41,462 nucleotides of DNA from positions 1-41,462 of the forward strand of contig JAMPCH010000022.1 in assembly GCA_023666265.1 (NCBI GenBank), read 5' to 3'. This DNA is from Roseburia sp. Its GTDB lineage: Bacteria > Bacillota > Clostridia > Oscillospirales > Ruminococcaceae. Under the pieces are notes generated by a model. The model worked only from the letters and a program-made list of their open reading frames with translations. It was not told the origin of the DNA and did no database searches. Positions 15,133 to 23,060 of this stretch are shown here, piece after piece (positions within the stretch are counted from its first letter, which is position 1; each line of letters begins with the position of its first letter). The position numbers and the translations under genes are program-made.

Positions 15133-16050
15133 CTACTTTCTTTTGGCTTTGAGCTTACGAAGCGCCCAACTGAAATACGACGGCGTTTGGACGAATAAGA
15201 ATGTATTTTCCTCGGTTTGTGTCAAAAATTCCTCTATGGAGGAGGGGTGGTATCCGCGCGGGTCTGTGTTTTCATAATATTTATCCAGATCGTCGTTGAT
15301 CGCGTCGTTGAGGAACTTAACGGTGTCCTTGTTTACCTCGCTGAGCCTCCTTAAATACCCGGTCGCCTCGCGTAGGTCGTCAAGCTTATAATACAGCATA
15401 GACAGCGGCAATAAAAAGCTTGAGCTTTCCTCCTCGGGGTATTTCGCCAAAAGATCGAGCGCGGCTTTTTCATCCTCAAAAAAGGCGAAAAGGTGCATAA
15501 GGCGATACCGCGCGCCCAAATTGTCGCTTTTACACAGCTTCAGCATTTTTTCGTATCCGGCGATCGCCTTACGCATTCTCCCGCATTGGATCAAGGCGTC
15601 GGAATAACTATCCAACAGCCGCATATAAGGGCGCGTCTCGAGGATCATCCAAAACTCCCCGATATTTTCGTCGGAGAAGTAGCCGTTGGCTTCCAGCTTT
15701 TTTTCCGCAGACTTGATCAAGCTTTCATATTTTTCAATGAGCTTTTCCGGCGTTGTCGAGGATGCTTCGGCGACCATGACCGAGGCGCTGAGATTATCCG
15801 GGTCAAGCTCAAGGGCTTTTTTGGCGTATTTTAAAGCCTGTTTTTGGCTGAACGCCGATTCGGCGAGTTCCAAAAAATCATCGGAGGTTTCGGCGTTTGC
15901 CTCCGTCACCCTTCGGTCTGAGGGTTTATACTGCGTCATAAACTCGTTGATCAATTCTTTCAGCTCGTCCACGGTTTTATTGACCGAGCCGCCGTTTGCG
16001 TCAAGAAAATCGTTGAGATCCTTAAATACTTTTTCCGTTTGTTTGCTCAT
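15133..16050 (-). CDS. TPR/ST7-like protein
   Basis: This 305-residue cytoplasmic protein is built of helical repeats. ALKYAKKALELDPDNLSASVMVAEAS (about 70-96) is a TPR-type repeat. The segment RPYMRLLDSYSDALIQCGRMRKAI to RLMHLFAFFED (about 140-190) resembles ST7/tetratricopeptide proteins found in many Firmicutes. It has no signal peptide or catalytic motif, so a protein-binding role is inferred. The start follows AAAGGGG. Its base composition is more AT-rich than the flanking housekeeping genes. Confidence 0.72.
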   Translation of the reverse strand: MSKQTEKVFKDLNDFLDANGGSVNKTVDELKELINEFMTQYKPSDRRVTEANAETSDDFLELAESAFSQKQALKYAKKALELDPDNLSASVMVAEASSTTPEKLIEKYESLIKSAEKKLEANGYFSDENIGEFWMILETRPYMRLLDSYSDALIQCGRMRKAIAGYEKMLKLCKSDNLGARYRLMHLFAFFEDEKAALDLLAKYPEEESSSFLLPLSMLYYKLDDLREATGYLRRLSEVNKDTVKFLNDAINDDLDKYYENTDPRGYHPSSIEEFLTQTEENTFLFVQTPSYFSWALRKLKAKRK

Positions 16051-16345
16051 AAAAGCCCCTTTCCGTGATATGATAATATTGTTTATAAAATTATATTTTT
16101 ATATATCGAGTTGACCTCGACGCGTCGATTTTCTTTATTGAACCCGATCTCACTATCGCGTTTCAGTATTTCCCATGTCAAACCGAATTTCCATATCATA
16201 CACCCACTTACAGTATACTACCGATTTGTGAAAAAATCAAGCCCCAAAAATAAAAACCGTCGAATTTATCCTTCGACACAATTTGACAGCTTGCTTGCGA
16301 GCTTGACCCATTTTGGCTTCAACTCCCGACCCCAAGCACAAAAAT

Positions 16346-16386
16346 CAAGCCTCCGCACCCGAGGGGCGCGAAGGCTTGGTTTTTTG
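16346..16386 (+). terminator. Terminator hairpin of unit 1
   Basis: CAAGCCT (16346-16352) pairs with AGGCTTG (16372-16378), followed by GTTTTTTGG. It occupies the same place in unit 1 as the tRNA-Gln terminator does in unit 2, but its stem sequence is unrelated. Confidence 0.7.
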
Positions 16387-16453
16387 GTTGGGATAGCGGG
16401 ATTTGACGGCGCTTTGCGCCTAACCCATTTGGGTTCAACTCCCGACCCCAAAT

Positions 16454-16504
16454 CAGCAAAAACGCACTCCTCACCCGGAGCGGGTGAGGAGTGCGTTTTT
16501 GCTG
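16454..16504 (-). terminator. Perfect bidirectional terminator of tRNA-Gln
   Basis: The 23-bp stem runs from CAGCAAAAACGCACTCC to its exact complement, with a four-base GGAG loop. It begins within the CCA end of tRNA-Gln and has T-runs on both strands. Confidence 0.9.
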
Positions 16505-16577
16505 GTTGGGATAGCGGGATTTGAACCCACGAGTGACGGAGTCAAAGTCCGTTGCCTTACCGCTTGGCTATATCCCA
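16503..16577 (-). tRNA. trnQ: tRNA-Gln (anticodon UUG)
   Basis: The minus strand reads TGGGATA (acceptor), a D-arm with AGCCAAGCGGTAAGGC, an anticodon arm ACGGA-CTTTGAC-TCCGT giving TTG at positions 34-36, a T-arm GGGTTCAAATCCC, and TATCCCA plus A and an encoded CCA. All stems pair. It lies 68 bp after khpB on the same strand and may be co-transcribed with it. Its 3' end is duplicated 118 bp away. Confidence 0.95.
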
Positions 16578-16645
16578 GTATCGGCGGCGCACAAAGCGGG
16601 GGGCTTCGCACGCCTGCCATAAATAATCATAATCAAACGATCAAC

Positions 16646-17638
16646 TCAAAGCTCGATCTTACCGTAGAGCGAGGCGTTTTTTTCGGTATCGACCGTCTCT
16701 TGGGAATAGGTGATCGGCTCGGAGGGGGTACGCTTATATTCACGCTCAAACGAGGTCGAATACCCCGTCGACTGGCGGTAGCTCCGCCCCGCCGAGGAGC
16801 TTCGACGATCGCGGTCTCTGTCGCGCCCGCGTCCGCGACCCTCGGGGTTATACGGGGGGCGCGTCGCCGAGATCACGACCTTACGAAACGGCTCTTCGCC
16901 GACGGAGTTACTGTATACGCCGTCGATCTCCATGACCTTACTGTGAATGATCCGCCGCTCATAGGGGTTCATCGGCTCGAGCGTGATCCGCCGCCCCTGT
17001 TTTAATACGCGGTACGAGATCTTTTCCGCGAGCTGTTCGAGCGTCTCCTTCCGCTTCGCGCGATAGCCGTTACAGTCCACCGAAATACGGCAGTAGGACT
17101 CCTCCGCCTTGTTGCTCGCGAGGATCGTCAGATACTGGAGCGCGTCGAGCGTCTCGCCGCGCCGCCCGATCACGACCCCGAGCTTTTCGCCGACGATGTC
17201 GAGGAAGACCGTCCCGTCCTTAAGCGCCGTCTCGATATGAAAGTTCTCCGCGCCGAGCGCCGTTAAGACCTTCGTCATATAGCGAACCGCGCTCTTGACC
17301 TTTTCCGAGCCGAGGATCTCCGCCTCGTCGGGGGTATGATCGGTCTTGGTGAGCTTTTGTTCCGGCTCGTCGAAGGAAAAACTCGCCGCCTCCTTTTGAT
17401 CCGCCCTGTCGGCGGGCGCTTTCGCTGCGAGAGCTTCGCCCTTCGGCTCGGTCGCCTTTTCGGGTTCCTCCGCCGTGGCTTTTACGCGATACTCGCCCTT
17501 TGTGCCGAAAAGCTTTTTCACCGGGCGCTCGATCACCTCAAAAAGGATGTCGCTCTCCTCGATCCCGAGGGCTTTAAATTCGCCGATCGCCTGTTCCCGA
17601 GCGGCTTCCTCCGTTTTTGCCGTATAGATCTTTTCCAT
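16646..17638 (-). CDS. khpB: RNA-binding protein KhpB (Jag/EloR)
   Basis: This 330-residue protein has a Jag_N domain (residues 1-55, IYTAKTEEAAREQAI to FGTKGEYRV) and a charged linker (56-110). A type II KH domain follows (about 120-195, with GVVIGRRGETLDALQYL), then an R3H domain with NPYERRIIHSKV, and an Arg/Asp/Ser-rich C-terminal tail of about 70 residues. The family binds RNA with KhpA and affects cell elongation and division in Firmicutes. It lies downstream of yidC, as is usual. The start follows GAAAGGATT. The extra basic RGRGRDRDRDRR tail is longer than in many homologues and may add RNA affinity. Confidence 0.94.
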   Translation of the reverse strand: MEKIYTAKTEEAAREQAIGEFKALGIEESDILFEVIERPVKKLFGTKGEYRVKATAEEPEKATEPKGEALAAKAPADRADQKEAASFSFDEPEQKLTKTDHTPDEAEILGSEKVKSAVRYMTKVLTALGAENFHIETALKDGTVFLDIVGEKLGVVIGRRGETLDALQYLTILASNKAEESYCRISVDCNGYRAKRKETLEQLAEKISYRVLKQGRRITLEPMNPYERRIIHSKVMEIDGVYSNSVGEEPFRKVVISATRPPYNPEGRGRGRDRDRDRRSSSAGRSYRQSTGYSTSFEREYKRTPSEPITYSQETVDTEKNASLYGKIEL

Positions 17639-17731
17639 ATTTTTTCAATCCTTTCTCGGAACGGGGAAATTCCCTCTATCCCTTATTTCGATCACCCGCC
17701 CTCTTTATTTTTGGGAAGGTGGTAAAGCTCT

Positions 17732-19120
17732 CTAAAAATCATCGTCCGGCGACTCGACATATTCCTCGCCGTATTTCTCCGCGTCCGCCTTTCGTGCCGC
17801 CTCGAGCTTCCGCCGATTGAGCTCCTTTAGCTCCTTTTGGGTCAGCTCCGAGAGACGCGCGGTCTTCTCGGTCTTGTTCCCCTCCGCGTCTACCTCGACG
17901 ATGGTCGCGCGCTGTTCCGTTTTCGCGAGCTTGGCGTCCATCTTTGCCTTCGCCTCGGCGCGGATCTTATCGGACGGCCAGAATTTATAGGTAATGAGCG
18001 ATTGCGCGATCCCGAAAAGGTAGGAGATCGCCCAGTAAAATCCGACGCCCGCCGGGACGCTGAAGGAGATCCAAAGCGAGATAAACGGCATCACGTAGAG
18101 CATCATTTTTGCGCTCGTCGGCTGTTCGGGCTGGTCGGGGTTCTGCTTTTTCATCAAAAGCTGAGAAATATACATCTGAGCGAGCGAGAAGAGGAAGGCG
18201 ATGATCGGGACGATCACGAGGGGCGATAAGCTCCAGGTCGGCTGGTCGATGAGGTTGATCGGGCCGAAGTACATACGGTCGCTGAGCTGATCGAGCCGCG
18301 CCGAGATCTCGTCGGGGATCGCCTCGTTCGCCGCGAAGACCGGGCGGTTATCGGCGTTCTCATACGCCTTTAGGGCGCGAAGCTCGCGATAGAGCGACGA
18401 ATCGCTGTAATAATTGTTAAAGAGTAGGTTGAGGTTGCTTCGGATCGGGTCGGATAAGCGCGATCCGCTCGCGATAAGCTTAGAGACCTGATCGCTCGTG
18501 ATCGAGCCGAGGGTCTCGACGTCCTCGTCGGTGAGCGTGACGGCGGCGCGCGCCTCGTCGAGATCAAAGTCGTCGGCGAGGACGATCCGATTATTCGTCT
18601 TTTTACCGTCGTCGTCCGTTGCTTCGACGAGGGTGATCGTCGTCTCGTCCGCTAAAAATTCACGTACCGCCTGCGCGTTCGCGGGGTCGGCGAGGAGGAG
18701 ACGAGTCACGTCGACCTCCTTAGCGGTCTCGACGATCGCGTTTATCTGTTCGCCCGAGAAATGCTCCATATGGGTCATCGGCTTATAAACGACGTCGATA
18801 ACGCCGAAGAGGATGATAAAGGTAAGGATCATCGTCCCACAGCCGCCGGTCGGGTTATAGCCCTCCTTTTGGAGCTTGGTCAGCTCCTCCTGCTGTTTCT
18901 CGGGGTTGTTTTTATATTTGGTCTGGATCTCTTTTACGCGGGGGAGATAGAGCTGAGAGATCGCCATATTTTTCTGCTGTTTTAAATTGAGCGGAAACAT
19001 CGCCGCCTTAACGATCAAGGTAAAGAGTATGATCGCCCAGCCAAAGTTTTGGACGAGCGCGTAACACACCCACATAATATAACCGAGCGGCGTACCGATC
19101 AAGGAGTATAGCCAAGTCAA
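17732..19120 (-). CDS. yidC: YidC/Oxa1 membrane protein insertase
   Basis: This 462-residue integral membrane protein inserts membrane proteins with or without SecYEG. The first conserved helix is NFGWAIILFTLIVKAAMFPL, containing the positively charged groove residue. The amphipathic loop has KNMAISQLYLPRVKEIQTKY. After the second helix (about 107-125) comes an unusually large soluble insert (about 130-285), then the helices around LVIVPIIAFLFSLAQMYIS and SAKMMLYVMPFISLW. The C-terminus is a charged tail. The start is TTG at 19120 behind GGGTGA; no ATG fits. No lipobox signal is present. It sits between yidD and khpB. Confidence 0.93.
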   Translation of the reverse strand: MTWLYSLIGTPLGYIMWVCYALVQNFGWAIILFTLIVKAAMFPLNLKQQKNMAISQLYLPRVKEIQTKYKNNPEKQQEELTKLQKEGYNPTGGCGTMILTFIILFGVIDVVYKPMTHMEHFSGEQINAIVETAKEVDVTRLLLADPANAQAVREFLADETTITLVEATDDDGKKTNNRIVLADDFDLDEARAAVTLTDEDVETLGSITSDQVSKLIASGSRLSDPIRSNLNLLFNNYYSDSSLYRELRALKAYENADNRPVFAANEAIPDEISARLDQLSDRMYFGPINLIDQPTWSLSPLVIVPIIAFLFSLAQMYISQLLMKKQNPDQPEQPTSAKMMLYVMPFISLWISFSVPAGVGFYWAISYLFGIAQSLITYKFWPSDKIRAEAKAKMDAKLAKTEQRATIVEVDAEGNKTEKTARLSELTQKELKELNRRKLEAARKADAEKYGEEYVESPDDDF

Positions 19121-19211
19121 TTTAATATCACCCTAACTTTTGTTCACACGTTTATTTATCTTCTATATCTTCTTTGTTTTTTAAGGAAGGATCGATCCCA
19201 CGCGGGCTTTG

Positions 19212-19472
19212 TTAAGACTCGTTCGTTTCGCGCCCGGCTCTCCCGGGGCGGAGGGTAAACCGCTCGGGGACGGGGTCGCTCCCGCCCGCGCTGAAGGGAT
19301 TACAGCGGGCGATCCTCCGAATAGTCAAATAGCCGCCTTTGACCGCGCCGAAGCGCTCCAGCGCCGTCACGGCGTAGCGGGAACAGCTCGGATAAAATCG
19401 GCAACAAGGCGGCAACAGCTTGGATACGGTACATTGGTACAGCTTTACGATCGCGATAAGAAGGAGCCTCAT
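19212..19472 (-). CDS. yidD: Membrane protein insertion efficiency factor YidD
   Basis: This 86-residue protein has the conserved core CRFYPSCSRYAVTALERFGAVKGGYLTIRRIARCNPF, with the PSCS and RCNPF motifs of the family. It assists YidC at the inner face of the membrane through an amphipathic N-terminal helix. The start is an ATG 11 bases after GGAGG. It lies 39 bp after rnpA and 91 bp before yidC in the usual order. Confidence 0.95.
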   Translation of the reverse strand: MRLLLIAIVKLYQCTVSKLLPPCCRFYPSCSRYAVTALERFGAVKGGYLTIRRIARCNPFSAGGSDPVPERFTLRPGRAGRETNES

Positions 19473-19511
19473 ATTCTCGTTTCCTCCGATCCGCAGTTAT
19501 AGGAACGCCGT

Positions 19512-19907
19512 TTACCGCGCGGGTCTTCCTTGATCCTTCGGCGCGGTCGGGGTCGAGCCGAGCGCCGGGATCAGCTTCGTCTCCATGAGCTTTAAGAGCT
19601 TTTGCGACTTTTGCGCGGCGGTCGCCCCCCGCGCGACAAAAATAAAATCATACCGTTTCTCGGTCGATTGTCTGAGGTCGTGGTCAAAAACGCGGAACGC
19701 CTCTCTGAGGACGCGCCGCGCGCGGTTTCTTACGACCGCGTTCCCGATCTTTTTCCCCGAGACGAGCCCGAGGCGGTTGCGCCGCCGACGGCTCTCTTTA
19801 AAATAACAGACGAAGGCGTAGGTCACGACGGTACGCCCTTTGGCGAAAAGATAGCGGAACTCGCGGTCCTTTTTGATCGTAAGATAACCCTTTGATAGTT
19901 CGCCCAT
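19512..19907 (-). CDS. rnpA: Ribonuclease P protein component
   Basis: This 131-residue basic protein joins the catalytic RNase P RNA to remove 5' leaders from pre-tRNAs. The family core is clear: FRYLFAKGRTVVTYAFVCYF, then NRLGLVSGKKIGNAVVRNRARRVLREAFR, which contains the RNR motif. The C-terminus carries a short Pro/Lys extension. It starts three bases after the rpmH stop, indicating tight coupling. Confidence 0.96.
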   Translation of the reverse strand: MGELSKGYLTIKKDREFRYLFAKGRTVVTYAFVCYFKESRRRRNRLGLVSGKKIGNAVVRNRARRVLREAFRVFDHDLRQSTEKRYDFIFVARGATAAQKSQKLLKLMETKLIPALGSTPTAPKDQGRPAR

Positions 19908-19910
19908 GTC

Positions 19911-20045
19911 TTAATAGCTGAGCTTTTTTCTGCCCTTTGCGCGTCTTCTCGCGAGAACCTTTCTGCCGTTCGCGGTCCTCATTCTTTTGCGGAAGCCATG
20001 CTCCTTTTGTCTTTGGATCTTCTTGGGCTGGTATGTTCTTTTCAT
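19911..20045 (-). CDS. rpmH: 50S ribosomal protein L34
   Basis: The 44-residue frame [20 protein letters not shown]...KGRKKLSY is a full-length L34, a basic protein of the large ribosomal subunit. The ATG follows GGAGGT by nine bases. It is first in the rpmH-rnpA-yidD-yidC-khpB operon. Unusually for Firmicutes, dnaA is not the divergent neighbour. Confidence 0.97.
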   Translation of the reverse strand: MKRTYQPKKIQRQKEHGFRKRMRTANGRKVLARRRAKGRKKLSY

Positions 20046-20113
20046 TGTGTTTTACCTCCGTTTCGTTCCCGCTCCTAGCTACGCGGGATCACTCGATTGA
20101 AATGTGCCATATT

Positions 20114-20142
20114 ATTATAAACAATTCTTTGGGAATTGTCAA
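20114..20142 (-). promoter_or_regulatory. Exact consensus promoter of the rpmH operon
   Basis: On the minus strand TTGACA (complement of 20137-20142), a 17-bp spacer and TATAAT (complement of 20114-20119) lie 68 bp before rpmH. The region 20046-20425 also holds the plus-strand promoter at 20363 and a short palindromic repeat at 20258; I see no DnaA-box cluster in it. Confidence 0.9.
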
Positions 20143-20257
20143 GGGGTTCGGCGCTTATTCCCGTTCGATTTTTCCGTTTTTGTGCAATTTTAGCAGTTTT
20201 TTCGGCATTTTATAAAAAAGTTTGATTTTTTCCCGAATTTTGAGAAGGCGCGGATCG

Positions 20258-20303
20258 ACCCCTCTGCCGCTTCGCGGCTTCTCCCCTTTTAGGGGAGAGC
20301 GAT
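20258..20303 (+). repeat. Short double-hairpin repeat (CCCCTCTG type)
   Basis: ACCCCTCTG is followed by the hairpin GCCGCTTCGCGGC and then CTCCCC-TTTT-GGGGAG. The same arrangement, with different stem sequences, is nested inside the two longer MITE copies at 26037-26088 and 40905-40962 (complement). It is probably an independent small interspersed repeat. Confidence 0.55.
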
Positions 20304-20362
20304 TAAAGTAAAAACATCAAAAAATTTTTTTACTTCCCCGACGATATTCGTCATTCGGGATA

Positions 20363-20391
20363 TTGCAAAGCGTTAAAGAATGTGTTATACT
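20363..20391 (+). promoter_or_regulatory. Promoter of the PNPOx-like gene
   Basis: TTGCAA (20363-20368), a 17-bp spacer and TATACT (20386-20391) lie 35 bp before the ATG at 20426. Each hexamer is one or two bases from consensus. Confidence 0.75.
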
Positions 20392-20425
20392 AAATAGGTA
20401 CGCTTATCGGAAGGGGGTCGTCTTT

Positions 20426-20893
20426 ATGAGAAGGAGCGATCGCGAGGTGACCGATCTCGGCGAAATACTCGGAATCGTCCGCCGCGCGGAATTTTGTACG
20501 CTCGCGCTCGGCGGGGACTATCCCTACGCCGTCCCGCTGAGCTTTGGCGAATGTTATGAGAACGGCGTTCTCACGCTGTATTTCCACGGCGCGTCCGAGG
20601 GCGAGAAGCTTACGCGGATCGCCCGCGACCCCCGCGCGGGCTTTTCGCTCGTGACGGGCGCGGCCGTTCGGCAAAGCGTACAGCCCTGCGGCTGTACGAC
20701 GAGCTTTGAGAGCGTGATCGGCTACGGCGCGGCGGCGCTCGTCGCCGACCGCGCGGAGCGGGAGCGGGGGCTTAGCCTCCTCCTCCACCATTACGGCTAT
20801 ACGGGCGAGCCCGCCTTTGACGAAAAAGTCATGGAGCATACGGTGGTCTTTAAGCTCACCGCCGAGCGCTTCACCGCCAAGCGACACGAATAA
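20426..20893 (+). CDS. Pyridoxamine 5'-phosphate oxidase-family flavoprotein (NimA-like)
   Basis: This 155-residue protein has the split beta-barrel pattern of the PNPOx/NimA group: EILGIVRRAEFCTLALGGDYPYAVPLSF, then GVLTLYFHGASEGEKLTRIARDP, and a CGCTTSFESVIGYGAA segment. Such proteins bind FMN or heme as dimers; some reduce 5-nitroimidazoles, most have unknown substrates. HGASEGEK is the conserved phosphate-contacting loop. The start ATG follows GGAAGGGGG. It leads a run of plus-strand envelope genes 34 bp upstream of a membrane protein. Confidence 0.85.
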   Translation: MRRSDREVTDLGEILGIVRRAEFCTLALGGDYPYAVPLSFGECYENGVLTLYFHGASEGEKLTRIARDPRAGFSLVTGAAVRQSVQPCGCTTSFESVIGYGAAALVADRAERERGLSLLLHHYGYTGEPAFDEKVMEHTVVFKLTAERFTAKRHE

Positions 20894-20927
20894 CACATAT
20901 TTTTCGCAGGAGGGAGGGGACGTTTTT

Positions 20928-21260
20928 TTGAAGAGGCTTCGATACACCGTTCGGCTCTGTCTCGGCGCGGTCGGGCTTACGCTCCTGTTTCTCCTGAATT
21001 TCCTCTATCTCGCGGCGGCGCTCGGGCTGTTTACGCTCGGGGTCGTGATCGTCCCCTCGACCCTCCTCGGGGCGGCGGGGGTGATCCACGTCTCGTCCGA
21101 CCTCTCGCTCCCCGCGCTCTTATTCGTCGGGGGCGGGATCTTTTTCCTCGGCTTTGGGATGTGTCTCGGGATCGCGGTCGTCTGTCCCGCCTCGGCGGCG
21201 GTCTTACGCCGCTTTTGTGTCGGGATGTCCCGCCGAAAGGAGCGGATCGGCGATGAATAA
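20928..21260 (+). CDS. Small membrane protein paired with a DUF4097 protein
   Basis: A TTG start at 20928, seven bases after the very strong GGAGGGAGGGGA, gives a 110-residue protein. It begins KRLRYTVRLCLGAVGL and has hydrophobic segments at about 8-30, 32-52 and 62-92. It overlaps the next gene by eight bases (ATGAATAA), so the two are translationally coupled. The pairing resembles DUF1700-DUF4097 gene pairs, though I cannot confirm the HAAS domain. It probably anchors or assembles with the following protein. Confidence 0.65.
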   Translation: MKRLRYTVRLCLGAVGLTLLFLLNFLYLAAALGLFTLGVVIVPSTLLGAAGVIHVSSDLSLPALLFVGGGIFFLGFGMCLGIAVVCPASAAVLRRFCVGMSRRKERIGDE

Positions 21261-22023
21261 GGTCAAAAAAGCCGCTTTTTCGTTCATCGCGGTCGGATTG
21301 CTTTTGATCGCGGCGGGGGTCGGCTTATCCCTCCTCCTCCCGCTCACGCCGCTGAACGATACCGTCAGCTCAAAGACGCTGTATTTCAGCGACGTTCGCG
21401 AGCTGATCGTCATTACTGGGACGCTCTCCGTCCGGGTCGAGCCGACGGACGGCGACATATGCGAGGTGAGCTATTTAAGCGACCTCCCCGTCGTCGCGAA
21501 TACCGACGAGCTGGGGACGCTCCGCTTAACGCAGGACGACGACTTTTCGCTGACCTTTTTCTCGGCGCGTCGGCGCGACTTTCACCTGACCGTTAAGCTC
21601 CCCGCGCGAAGCTATGAGCGGATCAGTCTCTCGTCGAGCAGCGGCTCGATCGCCTGCGGCGCGATCCCTTGCGGCTCGCTCGAGCTCTCGACCCGTAGCG
21701 GCTCGATCGCGGTCGACGGCGCCGATCAGCGCCTAAAGCTCCGTACCGAGAGCGGCGCGGTCGACCTCAGGCTCACGGATTTAAGCGACGATATGACGGT
21801 CGCGGCGGGGACGGGGGATATAAGGCTCGCGGCGGCGGAGGGGTTGTCCTACTGCCTCGTCTTTTTGACCGAGGACGGGGGACGGCTTTTTGAGGAGGGG
21901 GAATCGCCGTCGCTCGGGGATAAGGCGATCTTTCGCGCCGGGGCTAAAAACCGCCTCACCGTCACGACGACGGGCGGCGATCTCTACTTCTCGGAGTTTA
22001 CGGCGGAGGAGCGGGAAGGATAA
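21253..22023 (+). CDS. DUF4097-family beta-strand repeat envelope protein
   Basis: This 256-residue protein has one N-terminal membrane helix (residues 8-30). An extracellular beta-rich region follows with repeats of the kind LSSSSGSIACGAIP, LSTRSGSIAVDGA, LRTESGAVDLRL and VAAGTGDIRL. These short S/T-G-S/D-I repeats are the signature of the DUF4097 putative adhesin/beta-solenoid family. Its function is unknown, with links to envelope stress genes in other Firmicutes (family knowledge). It overlaps the preceding gene by eight bases. The CCTTCCCAAAATAAA junction motif follows the stop at 22053. Confidence 0.8.
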   Translation: MNKVKKAAFSFIAVGLLLIAAGVGLSLLLPLTPLNDTVSSKTLYFSDVRELIVITGTLSVRVEPTDGDICEVSYLSDLPVVANTDELGTLRLTQDDDFSLTFFSARRRDFHLTVKLPARSYERISLSSSSGSIACGAIPCGSLELSTRSGSIAVDGADQRLKLRTESGAVDLRLTDLSDDMTVAAGTGDIRLAAAEGLSYCLVFLTEDGGRLFEEGESPSLGDKAIFRAGAKNRLTVTTTGGDLYFSEFTAEEREG

Positions 22024-22097
22024 AAAGGAACGAAGGATCGGGCGAACGCACGCCTTCCCAAAATAAAAAAACAAAAGAACAAAAGGAAGAACAAAAA

Positions 22098-23057
22098 ATG
22101 GTATCGGTCATTATCCCCGCTTATAACGAGGAAGAGAATATCGCCCACACCGCCGAGGTCGTCGGGGGGATCTTAAAAAAAGCCGCGATCCCCTATGAGC
22201 TTTTATTCGTCGACGACGGCTCGCGCGACGCGACATGGGAGCGGATCGCGCGGCTCGCGGCGGAGGACGGCGCGATCCGGGGACTTCGCTTTTCGCGGAA
22301 TTTCGGGAAGGAGGGCGCGATTTTCGCGGGACTTTCCGCCTGCGTCGGCGACGCGGCGGTCTGTATCGACTGTGACCTCCAACACCCGCCCGAGCTGATC
22401 CCAAAGATGGTCGCTCTCTGGGAGGAGGGCTATGAGGTCGTCGAGGCGGTCAAGGCGGATCGGGGGAAGGAGGGCTTCCTCTACCGTTTTTTCGCCAAGG
22501 GCTTTTATCGGATCATGAAAAATTCCTCCGACGTTAATCTCGACCGCGCGAGCGACTTTAAGCTCCTCGACCGTAAGGCGATCGACGCGCTCGGCGAGAT
22601 GCCCGAGCGGCTGACCTTTTTTCGCGCCCTCTCGAGCTGGATCGGCTTTCGGACGGCTCAGGTCGAGTTCACCGTCGCGCCGCGTAACGCGGGGGAGACG
22701 AAATGGAGCTTTAAAAAGCTCTTTCGCTTCGCCTTAAACAATATCACGAGCTTTACCAACCTCCCGCTCCAGCTCGTGACGGGGGCGGGCGTGATCTTCC
22801 TCGCGATCGCCGTCGTTTTCGGCGTCCAGACGCTCGTCAATTACTTCAGCGGGACGGCGCGCGAGGGCTTCTCGACCGTGATCCTCTTGATCCTTTTGAC
22901 GGGGTCGTTTTTGATGCTCGGGCTCGGCGTGATCGGCTATTATATGGCTAAAATTTATGAGGAGATCAAGTTTCGCCCGCGCTATATCGTCGCGGAGGAC
23001 ACAAGCTCCGACAAAAATAAAAATAAAAAAGAAAACAAAGGAAAGGAAGAAGCATAA
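22098..23057 (+). CDS. GT2 polyprenyl-phosphate glycosyltransferase (CsbB/GtrB-like)
   Basis: This 319-residue GT-A enzyme moves a sugar from a nucleotide sugar to undecaprenyl phosphate. It has VSVIIPAYNEEENI, FVDDGSRDATW (nucleotide-binding Asp), CIDCDLQHPPELIPKM (DXD-like metal site) and APRNAGETKWSFKKLF. Two C-terminal membrane helices follow (about 235-258 and 270-295), then a Lys-rich tail. The next gene, YfhO, begins three bases later. CsbB-YfhO and GtlA-GtlB pairs glycosylate lipoteichoic acid in Bacillus and Listeria, so this pair probably decorates a wall or membrane polymer. The sugar is unknown. Confidence 0.9.
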   Translation: MVSVIIPAYNEEENIAHTAEVVGGILKKAAIPYELLFVDDGSRDATWERIARLAAEDGAIRGLRFSRNFGKEGAIFAGLSACVGDAAVCIDCDLQHPPELIPKMVALWEEGYEVVEAVKADRGKEGFLYRFFAKGFYRIMKNSSDVNLDRASDFKLLDRKAIDALGEMPERLTFFRALSSWIGFRTAQVEFTVAPRNAGETKWSFKKLFRFALNNITSFTNLPLQLVTGAGVIFLAIAVVFGVQTLVNYFSGTAREGFSTVILLILLTGSFLMLGLGVIGYYMAKIYEEIKFRPRYIVAEDTSSDKNKNKKENKGKEEA

Positions 23058-23060
23058 GCT

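Larger units (their letters stand above)
16306..16527. repeat. Two ~117-bp units of terminator flanked by tRNA 3'-end-like sequences
   Basis: Unit 1 begins at 16306 and unit 2 at 16423. Each has ACCCATTT, a TTCAACTCCCGACCCC block, a perfect but different terminator hairpin (16346-16378 or 16454-16504), and then GGTTGGGATAGCGGGATTTGA. That last block is the complement of the T-arm and acceptor end of the tRNA-Gln gene; in unit 2 it is the real gene. A partial third unit (hairpin between TTGAC and ACCC) is visible from about 16282. The rest of 16051-16281 is AT-rich with nothing recognisable. Confidence 0.75.

Noticed and set aside
20046-20425. Possible replication origin next to rpmH
   Set aside because: There is no dnaA gene, no TTATCCACA-type box cluster, and both divergent promoters account for the AT-rich parts.
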